Source of the DNA: an uncultured Robinsoniella sp.
GTDB taxonomy: Bacteria; Bacillota; Clostridia; Lachnospirales; Lachnospiraceae
Length of the DNA: 28,377 nucleotides
Direction: 5' to 3'
Assembly (NCBI GenBank): GCA_900540475.1
Contig: UQGG01000072.1
Location: 1 to 28,377, forward strand
The position numbers and the translations under genes are program-made. Below the pieces are notes generated by a model. That model saw only the letters and a program-made list of their open reading frames with translations, was not told where the DNA came from and made no database searches. Of this stretch, positions 6,747-12,402 are shown in pieces (positions within the stretch are counted from its first letter, which is position 1; every line of letters starts with the position of its first letter).

Positions 6747-7811
6747 ATGGCACAAAAAATGAGGGCTGTAAGGTTATTTGCACCAAAAGACATACGCTGC
6801 GTGGAAGTAGATGTACCCCGGATTGAAAAGGATACCCAGGTTTTGATAAAGGTAAAAAGCTGTGGGGTATGCGGGTCTGATATACCCAGAGTTATGGTGA
6901 AAGGCACTTATCATTTTCCAACAACCATAGGCCATGAGTTTGCAGGGCAGATTGCAGCCTGTGGCGATAAGGTGAAAAACCAGCTGGATGTGGGGGACCG
7001 GGTATCCGTTATGCCTTTAATTCCCTGCGGAGAATGCCAGTATTGTAAAGTAGGACAGTCACATCTCTGTGACACATATGACTACTATGGTTCCAGAAGA
7101 GACGGTGCCATGGCTGAATATATCGTAGTGGAATCGGAAAACTGCCTGAAACTCCCGTCCGGAGTAGATTACGAAGAAGGCTCCTTTACAGATCCGGTGT
7201 CGGTAGGGCTTCATGCAGTGCGGAAGACGAAAATTGAAGCCGGAAAATCTGCTGCGGTATTTGGACTTGGCGCAATTGGATTTATTACGGTGCAATGGTT
7301 AAAAGCCCTTGGATGTACAACGGTAATTGCCGTTGACGTATCCGATGATAAGCTGCGTCTGGCAAAACGGCTTGGCGCCACAGCCGGAGTTAATGGGAAA
7401 GACCTGGATGCAGTCAAGGCAATTAAAGATTTGACCGGAGGGGAAGGGGTAGATATTGCAATCGAGTTTGCAGGAAGCAAGTACACCCATGTGCAGGCGG
7501 TAGCCTCCTGTAAGAAAAATGGAGAAGTTGTTTACGGCGGTATCACTTATGATGATGTAACGTTTCCCAACAGCGTCATAGCTTCTATATTAAGAGGGGA
7601 ACTGACGATTCACGGCAGCTGGAATTCATCCATTAACCCACTTCCCATTAATGAGTGGAAGAGTGCCCTGGAGTTTATACATACCGGGCAGATGAATGTG
7701 GACCCGTTAATTACCCACAGGGTACGACTGGAAGATTGTAAAGAAGTATTTGATATGATGTTTAAGCGGTCAGAAGTATTTACAAAAGTACTCTTTAAAC
7801 CGGAAATGTAG
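6747..7811 (+). CDS. Galactitol-1-phosphate 5-dehydrogenase-like zinc dehydrogenase
   Basis: A 354-residue MDR dehydrogenase. The catalytic zinc motif SCGVCGSDIPRV, GHEFAG, the structural zinc cluster CGECQYCKVGQSHLC, the YGSRRDGAMAEYIVV segment, the Rossmann loop GLGAIG with an acidic AVDVSDDKL (NAD+), and a late ILRGELTIHGSWNS match the GatD (galactitol-1-phosphate dehydrogenase) subgroup rather than simple alcohol dehydrogenases. The subgroup includes enzymes on other phosphorylated polyols such as arabitol phosphate. ATG 6747 has GGAGAGGAG upstream. It lacks an obvious N-terminal targeting helix (the core begins at residue 5), unlike its two operon neighbours. The shell gene follows after 24 bp. 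It may oxidise or reduce a phosphorylated polyol and so balance NAD within the pathway. Confidence 0.88.
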   Translation: MAQKMRAVRLFAPKDIRCVEVDVPRIEKDTQVLIKVKSCGVCGSDIPRVMVKGTYHFPTTIGHEFAGQIAACGDKVKNQLDVGDRVSVMPLIPCGECQYCKVGQSHLCDTYDYYGSRRDGAMAEYIVVESENCLKLPSGVDYEEGSFTDPVSVGLHAVRKTKIEAGKSAAVFGLGAIGFITVQWLKALGCTTVIAVDVSDDKLRLAKRLGATAGVNGKDLDAVKAIKDLTGGEGVDIAIEFAGSKYTHVQAVASCKKNGEVVYGGITYDDVTFPNSVIASILRGELTIHGSWNSSINPLPINEWKSALEFIHTGQMNVDPLITHRVRLEDCKEVFDMMFKRSEVFTKVLFKPEM

Positions 7812-7835
7812 AAACCAAGCAGGAGGATGAAGCAA

Positions 7836-8111
7836 ATGACACAGGAAGCATTAGGATTAGTAGAAACAAGAGGTCTGGTAGCAGCAATTGAAGCGGCGGA
7901 TGCTATGGTAAAAGCAGCAGATGTAACATTGGTTGGATCAGAGAAAATCGGATCCGGATTAGTAACAATTATGGTACGCGGAGACGTGGGAGCAGTGAAA
8001 GCTGCAACCGAAGTGGGAGCCCAGGCAGCAGGGAAATTAGGTGAACTGGTTGCCGTACATGTGATTCCCAGGCCCCATGGTGACGTGGAGAAAATATTGC
8101 CCCAGGCATAA
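7836..8111 (+). CDS. Bacterial microcompartment hexameric shell protein (BMC-H, PduA/EutM type)
   Basis: A 91-residue single-BMC-domain protein, the usual length for PduA/EutM-type shell hexamers. Diagnostic parts are EALGLVETRGLVAAIEAADAM at the start, the KIGSGLVTIMVRGDVGAVKAA stretch containing the central-pore GSG and the edge contacts, and VHVIPRPHGDVEKILP at the end. Hexamers tile into facets of a protein shell in the cytoplasm. AGGAGG at 7821-7826 is 9 bases from ATG 7836; an ATG at 7827 is too close to it. It is the only shell gene here: no pentameric vertex (BMC-P), trimer (BMC-T) or signature aldehyde dehydrogenase is in the window. Its operon partners carry targeting-like helices, so this looks like a satellite BMC locus. 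Confidence 0.96.
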   Translation: MTQEALGLVETRGLVAAIEAADAMVKAADVTLVGSEKIGSGLVTIMVRGDVGAVKAATEVGAQAAGKLGELVAVHVIPRPHGDVEKILPQA

Positions 8112-8130
8112 ATTCTAGATAAATGTTGAT

Positions 8131-8294
8131 TAGAGTCTGTTTGAAAAATCATTCCCGCCATCTGCACGCCCCACTTTGCAGTATATTTGCCCCGAATTCA
8201 GGTTGCGCAGCCTACTGCGCGCCCTTCATCCGAAACAAATCTACCACAAACTGTGACGCACATCTGTCAGAAAGCATTTTTCAAACAGGCTCTA
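8131..8294 (+). repeat. 164-bp MITE-like element with 19-bp terminal inverted repeats
   Basis: It begins TAGAGTCTGTTTGAAAAAT and ends ATTTTTCAAACAGGCTCTA, a 19-bp inverted repeat with one mismatch. The TA at each tip could be a duplicated TA target, as in mariner/IS630-type non-autonomous elements, but this is an inference. Inside is a perfect hairpin GCGCAG-CCTA-CTGCGC (8205-8220). It has no plausible gene. It lies between the shell-protein stop codon and the operon terminator. Related ends occur at 529, 24955 and 26076-26120. Confidence 0.75.
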
Positions 8295-8300
8295 GGAGAG

Positions 8301-8337
8301 AAGGCAGGGTGTTCAGATGGATGGCCCTGCCTTTTTT
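8301..8337 (+). terminator. Rho-independent terminator of the BMC operon
   Basis: AAGGCAGGG (8301-8309) pairs with CCCTGCCTT (8325-8333) across a 15-base loop and runs into a T-tract (8332-8337). It lies directly after the repeat element, which therefore became part of the 3' untranslated region. Confidence 0.85.
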
Positions 8338-8348
8338 ATTGTTCATTA

Positions 8349-8383
8349 TTGGATATAAAACAGTATTATGTTATAATATCCAA
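8349..8383 (+). promoter_or_regulatory. Promoter and inverted-repeat operator of the SorC-type regulator
   Basis: TTGGAT (8349-8354), 17 bases, TATAAT (8372-8377) is a good sigma-A promoter. The inverted repeat TTGGATAT (8349-8356) and ATATCCAA (8376-8383) covers both hexamers, so binding would block polymerase. The arms resemble those at 5030-5067 (CGCATAT/ATATGCG) in having ATAT inner ends, but the gap is 19 instead of 16. Autoregulation is likely but unproven. Confidence 0.65.
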
Positions 8384-8433
8384 ATAATATCCTTTTCAAA
8401 GAAAATAAGGAGATGATTGTCGGGAGGAGAATG

Positions 8434-9399
8434 ATGATGAATGATTATAAAAAGATAGAGCTTCTTGTTCAGGTGGCTAAGCTGTATTATGAAAATGATT
8501 ACAGCCAGGAAATGGTGGCAAAAAAGTTAAGTTTGTCCAGACCATATATATCAAAACTTTTGAATGAAGCGAAAGAGGTGGGCATCGTTCGAGTCCAGGT
8601 GGTGGACCCTATGAGTGTAGAGAGCAAACTGGAGCAGAAATTCAGGAATAAATTTAATTTGAAAAAAGTAATTATAACACCATCTAATGCGGATGAGAAT
8701 CCTCTGTCACGCATTGGGATGGAGATGGCGAGATACCTGAACAGTATTATAAAAAATGATGATATTCTGGGACTTTCCTGGGGAGATACCCTGTTTGAGT
8801 GCTCCAAATCCCTCATTGGCAGAGAAGACCTGGAAAATGTAACCGCAGTACTTCTCTGTGGAGGGATCAGCGATCTGAAGAAAAACATTTATTCCACAGA
8901 AATTGCAAATAATTTTGCCAATAAGCTGAGAGCTTCCTCTTATGTGCTGCCTCTTCCGGCTGTGGTGGATAATAAAAAAATGAAAGATATCATCCAGCGT
9001 GACCACAATATGGGCAAAGTACTTCAGTATGGATACGATGCCAATATTGCAGTTTTTACAATGGGGGCATTCGGACTGAAAAGCGCAATTGTACGTGCCG
9101 GCTATTTAAGCGACCGCACCATGGAAGAGCTTTCCCAAAAAGGAGCGGTAGGAGATATCTGTTCCCATATTATCGACATCAACGGGAAAATCTGTGACAT
9201 GGAATTAGATGAAAGAACCATTGCTGTGCCGTTAGATGTAATCCGGCAGAAAGAATACCGGATCGGCGTGGCACAGGGCACCAGTAAGATAGATTCTATC
9301 TGCGGAGCGCTAAACGGCGGGCTGATCAATGTCCTGATCACAAATGAAGAGACGGCGGAGTTAGTATGGAATAAAATTGAAAAGATGGAACGGGATTAG
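8434..9399 (+). CDS. SorC/DeoR-type sugar-responsive transcription regulator
   Basis: A 321-residue DNA-binding regulator. The N-terminal helix-turn-helix (YENDYSQEMVAKKLSLSRPYISKLLNEAKEVGIV) is followed by a sugar-phosphate-binding domain of the SorC type, with typical segments such as LGLSWGDTL and CGGISDL and a late VALGAxxK-like region, here VAQGTSKIDSICGAL. Bacillus subtilis DeoR, which controls its deoC homologue in response to deoxyribose 5-phosphate, belongs to this family, and this gene directly follows a deoC operon, so control of that operon is a strong inference. Three ATGs lie at 8431, 8434 and 8437 after GGGAGGAG (8422-8429); 8434 or 8437 have the best spacing. It has its own promoter and may repress both itself and the operon at 5047. 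Confidence 0.9.
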   Translation: MMNDYKKIELLVQVAKLYYENDYSQEMVAKKLSLSRPYISKLLNEAKEVGIVRVQVVDPMSVESKLEQKFRNKFNLKKVIITPSNADENPLSRIGMEMARYLNSIIKNDDILGLSWGDTLFECSKSLIGREDLENVTAVLLCGGISDLKKNIYSTEIANNFANKLRASSYVLPLPAVVDNKKMKDIIQRDHNMGKVLQYGYDANIAVFTMGAFGLKSAIVRAGYLSDRTMEELSQKGAVGDICSHIIDINGKICDMELDERTIAVPLDVIRQKEYRIGVAQGTSKIDSICGALNGGLINVLITNEETAELVWNKIEKMERD

Positions 9400-9404
9400 G
9401 GGAG

Positions 9405-9455
9405 ATCGGAAAGCAATCGAAATCGGATAGCAACCGAAATCGGAAAGCATTCGAA
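9405..9455 (+). repeat. Three tandem 17-bp repeats after the regulator gene
   Basis: Units at 9405-9421, 9422-9438 and 9439-9455 follow the pattern ATCGGAWAGCAWYCGAA, with one to three differences between units. They start six bases after the regulator stop codon and end before a bidirectional terminator. They are contiguous without spacers, so they are not a CRISPR array. The function is not known; a slippage-prone minisatellite is the simplest explanation. Confidence 0.75.
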
Positions 9456-9469
9456 ATAGAATCATATAA

Positions 9470-9515
9470 AAAAGAGTATAAAACCGGATGAACAATAAAG
9501 GTTTTATACTCTTTT
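9470..9515. terminator. Bidirectional terminator between the regulator and dnaK
   Basis: AAAAGAGTATAAAACC (9470-9485) and GGTTTTATACTCTTTT (9500-9515) form a perfect 16-bp stem with a 14-base loop. T-runs follow on both strands, so it can end both the + strand regulator transcript and the - strand dnaK transcript. Confidence 0.88.
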
Positions 9516-9563
9516 CGATTTTAATTAGAAAATAAAAATAGTCTGTGGTGCTATGATTCAGCT

Positions 9564-11303
9564 TTAAACCATATCAATTGAGCGCTGCAGTGCATCCGCA
9601 GATGCCTTGATCTCATCGGCTTCCACATCGGTGATGGTTTCCGGCTTTGCTTTTTTCAAGAGTTTCCTCAGATTGGCAATATCATTTTTCAGGAAATTCT
9701 TCTGTTCTTTTGTTAATTCCTTTTTCCGCTCAGATAATAGCTGCTCTGCTTTGATGATCATGCCCTGAGCATCGTTTATGGTATCCAGAGAGCCTTTCTG
9801 TCTGGAATCCTGAGCCTCGTACTGCTGTGCATCCTGGATTGCTTTTTCAATGTCTGCTTCTGACAGGTTGGAAGCGGCCGTTATGGTAATATCCTGTGCT
9901 TTTCCGGTTCCCAGGTCTTTTGCGGAGACATGTACAATTCCGTTGGTGTCGATATCAAAGGTAACTTCAATCTGGGGACCGCCAGCCATGGCGCGCTTGA
10001 TGCCGCTTAAGCGGAATTTGCCCAGGCTTTTGTTATCCCTGGCAAACTGGCGTTCTCCCTGCAGAACGTGGATATCAACGGAAGTCTGGAAGTTTCCGGC
10101 AGTGGTAAATATTTTGGATTCCCTTCTGGGGATTGTGGAATTTTTGGGAATCAAAACGTTACATACGCCGCCCACGGTTTCAATGGAGAGGGACAGGGGA
10201 GTGACATCCAGCAGCAGGATTTCGTTGAGGCCTGCATCTCCAGCCAGCTTTCCGCCCTGGATGGAAGCACCCAGTGCCACACATTCATCGGGGTTCAAAT
10301 TCTTGCTCAGATCATGGCGTGTCAGCATTTTTACTTTTTCCTGAACCGCCGGAATACGGGTGGAACCGCCCACCAGAAGTACTTTGCCAAGTTCCGAACT
10401 GGAGATACCGGCGTCATTTAAAGCGGTCTGGACAGGAAGGGCGGTGCGTTCCACCAGGTCGCTTGTCAGTTCATCAAATTTTGCCCGGGTCAGGTTCATA
10501 TCCAGATGCACCGGACCGGAACGGGTGGTACTGATAAAGGGAAGGTTAATATTTACGGTAGTCGCAGCGGATAATTCTCTTTTGGCTTTCTCCGCCTCTT
10601 CCCGGATACGGTTCATCGCAACACTGTCTTTGGTGAGATTGATCCCTTCCTGCTTTTTGAATTCATTTACCAGGTAATCGCAGATGCGTTTATCAAAATC
10701 ATCACCGCCCAGCTGATTATCACCGGCAGTTGCCATTACTTCCACAATGCCTTCCCCGATTTCAATTACAGACACGTCAAAAGTTCCGCCTCCCAGATCA
10801 TAGATCAGGATTTTCTGAGGTGCGAAATTATCAAGGCCGTAAGCCAGGGCAGCCGATGTGGGTTCATTGATGATTCGTTGTACATTTAAGCCGGCTATTC
10901 TTCCGGCATCTTTTGTTGCCTGCCGCTGGGAATCACTGAAGTAAGCGGGAACCGTAATTACGGCATCCGTAACCGGCTCTCCCAGATAGCTCTCTGCGTC
11001 GGTTTTTAATTTTTTAAGAATCATCGCTGAAATTTCCGGCGGTGTGAATTTTTTGCCATTTATTTTAACTGTATAGTCAGAACCCATGTGTCTTTTTATG
11101 GAAAAAACGGTATTATCCGGATTAGTTACAGCCTGGCGTTTAGCCGGTTCACCGATCAGGCGGTCACCGTTTTTGGTAAAAGCCACAATAGACGGAGTTG
11201 TCCGAAATCCTTCCGCATTTGTAATTACGACAGGCTGGCCTCCTTCCATAACAGCTACACAGCTGTTTGTCGTGCCTAAATCAATGCCAATAATTTTACT
11301 CAT
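9564..11303 (-). CDS. dnaK: DnaK (Hsp70) chaperone paralogue, stand-alone
   Basis: A 579-residue Hsp70. The nucleotide-binding domain starts IIGIDLGTTNSCVAVMEGG and holds INEPTSAALAYGL, IYDLGGGTFDVSVIE and VLLVGGSTRIPAVQ. The linker and substrate-binding start LLLDVTPLSLSIET is followed by a beta domain and a helical lid ending ADALQRSIDMV. The Gly/Asp-rich disordered tail of the usual 600-640-residue DnaK is absent. It uses ATP cycles to bind unfolded peptides and needs DnaJ and GrpE, neither of which is nearby. ATG 11303 is chosen because AAAGAGG lies just upstream on the - strand; the frame extends 7 codons further without a site. No CIRCE element was seen, so it is probably a second copy outside the hrcA-grpE-dnaK-dnaJ operon. 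Confidence 0.95.
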   Translation of the reverse strand: MSKIIGIDLGTTNSCVAVMEGGQPVVITNAEGFRTTPSIVAFTKNGDRLIGEPAKRQAVTNPDNTVFSIKRHMGSDYTVKINGKKFTPPEISAMILKKLKTDAESYLGEPVTDAVITVPAYFSDSQRQATKDAGRIAGLNVQRIINEPTSAALAYGLDNFAPQKILIYDLGGGTFDVSVIEIGEGIVEVMATAGDNQLGGDDFDKRICDYLVNEFKKQEGINLTKDSVAMNRIREEAEKAKRELSAATTVNINLPFISTTRSGPVHLDMNLTRAKFDELTSDLVERTALPVQTALNDAGISSSELGKVLLVGGSTRIPAVQEKVKMLTRHDLSKNLNPDECVALGASIQGGKLAGDAGLNEILLLDVTPLSLSIETVGGVCNVLIPKNSTIPRRESKIFTTAGNFQTSVDIHVLQGERQFARDNKSLGKFRLSGIKRAMAGGPQIEVTFDIDTNGIVHVSAKDLGTGKAQDITITAASNLSEADIEKAIQDAQQYEAQDSRQKGSLDTINDAQGMIIKAEQLLSERKKELTKEQKNFLKNDIANLRKLLKKAKPETITDVEADEIKASADALQRSIDMV

Positions 11304-11666
11304 TATCATATACCTCTTTCTCATCTCATCTTTTCTTTTCGTAACAGCCCGGCCGGGCAGAACTATTTTGGCAAATGCCGGCCTGAAGCCTGTTTTCTAC
11401 AAATAGAATATTGGATAAATGTGACACCTTTATGTATGGTTTCTAAAGAAAGTAAAAATAATTACCCCAGCATTTTATGAATTGTTTATATTTACAAGTT
11501 TTTTAGAAGTTTAATGAAAGTTTAATGAAAAGTTAACTTTTAATAGTATAGCAAAACTACTGTATATATGATATAGTTCTTTGTGAATCAAAATAATTGA
11601 TGACTATGGAAAAGTGTTATGTGTGATCACGTATCCATTATGGAAATGCGGAAAGGAGCAGAATAC
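11304..11666. other. Intergenic region between divergent dnaK and the exporter operon
   Basis: A 363-bp gap without a credible gene. It holds a perfect 12-bp palindrome GCCCGGCCGGGC (11347-11358) within the likely dnaK leader, an AT-rich centre, and a set of 11-bp direct repeats at 11498-11530 listed separately. No CIRCE repeat and no clear consensus promoter for dnaK were found. Confidence 0.6.
11498..11572 (+). promoter_or_regulatory. 11-bp direct repeats and AT-rich promoter ahead of the exporter operon
   Basis: GTTTAATGAAA occurs at 11509-11519 and 11520-11530, preceded by the related GTTTTTTAGAA (11498-11508) and followed by AGTTAACTTTT. A period of exactly 11 bases on one face of the helix is the usual layout for OmpR/PhoB-type response-regulator sites. 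A -10-like TATATA/TATGAT lies at 11563-11572 without a good -35, which fits an activator-dependent promoter. No two-component genes are in the window. Confidence 0.45.
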
Positions 11667-12353
11667 ATGGCGTCGTTAATTCAGGTAAAGGATTTGAGTA
11701 AGATCTATAATCCGGGAGAAAATGAAGTACGTGCTCTGGATCATGTCAGCCTGGAAATCAACACAGGAGAGTTTGTGGCGATTATCGGACAGTCAGGTTC
11801 CGGAAAATCTACCCTGATGAATATGCTGGGATGTCTGGATGTGCCAACATCGGGAGAGTATTATTTAAATGGTGTGGATGTATCAACGATGAAAGACAAC
11901 GACCTTGCGGCAGTGCGAAACCGGGAGATTGGTTTTATCTTTCAGGGATTTAATCTGATTGCCAATCTGACTGCGGTGGAGAATGTGGAACTTCCACTGA
12001 TTTACCGGGGAGTTGATATGAGGGAAAGAAAGAAGCTGGCAATTGAATCACTAAAGATGGTGGGGCTGGAGAAGCGAATGCATCACAAACCGACCGAAAT
12101 GTCAGGAGGACAGCAGCAGAGAGTGGCAATAGCCAGGGCAATCGCAGCAAAACCACCCGTTATTCTGGCGGATGAGCCTACCGGTAACCTGGATTCTGCA
12201 TCCAGTAAAGAAATACTGGGAATTTTGAAAAATTTACATAAAGATGGAAGAAGCGTCATATTGATTACACACGATAATGGAATCGCAGACCAGGCACGAA
12301 GGGTTGTGCGGATCATGGATGGGAAGATAGAGTCAGATACGATGAATGAGTAG
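11667..12353 (+). CDS. MacB/LolD-type ABC transporter ATPase
   Basis: A 228-residue ATPase that powers export by the adjacent MacB-type permease. Motifs: Walker A GQSGSGKSTLMN, Q-loop FQGFNL, signature MSGGQQQRVAIARAI, Walker B VILADEPTGNLDS and the H-loop ITHD. The length and the PTGNLDS motif are typical of the LolD/MacB/FtsE branch. ATG 11667 has AAAGGAG at 11652-11658; the upstream in-frame codon at 11619 lacks a site. It is first in a three-gene operon with a membrane fusion protein and an FtsX-type permease, the standard layout for Gram-positive peptide, antibiotic or envelope-stress exporters. Confidence 0.95.
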   Translation: MASLIQVKDLSKIYNPGENEVRALDHVSLEINTGEFVAIIGQSGSGKSTLMNMLGCLDVPTSGEYYLNGVDVSTMKDNDLAAVRNREIGFIFQGFNLIANLTAVENVELPLIYRGVDMRERKKLAIESLKMVGLEKRMHHKPTEMSGGQQQRVAIARAIAAKPPVILADEPTGNLDSASSKEILGILKNLHKDGRSVILITHDNGIADQARRVVRIMDGKIESDTMNE

Positions 12354-12402
12354 ATCAATAGTTAATAGTCACGGGCAGTAAAATAAGATGGAGGAGACCA
12401 TT

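Noticed and set aside
5137..8111. Part of a standard pdu or eut operon
   Set aside because: Only a shell protein resembles those systems; no diol dehydratase, ethanolamine lyase, aldehyde dehydrogenase or other pdu/eut gene is present.
8123..8416. 97-codon open frame after the shell gene
   Set aside because: Mostly the 164-bp repeat element and the terminator; no family pattern and no ribosome site.
9405..9455. CRISPR-like repeats
   Set aside because: Units are 17 bp and contiguous without spacers; no cas genes are in the window.
9850..10344. 164-codon open frame on the + strand opposite dnaK
   Set aside because: Antisense to highly conserved Hsp70 sequence; composition of the translated product is not protein-like.
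11304..11666. CIRCE element (HrcA site) upstream of dnaK
   Set aside because: Looked for TTAGCACTC-N9-GAGTGCTAA on both strands; nothing similar is present.
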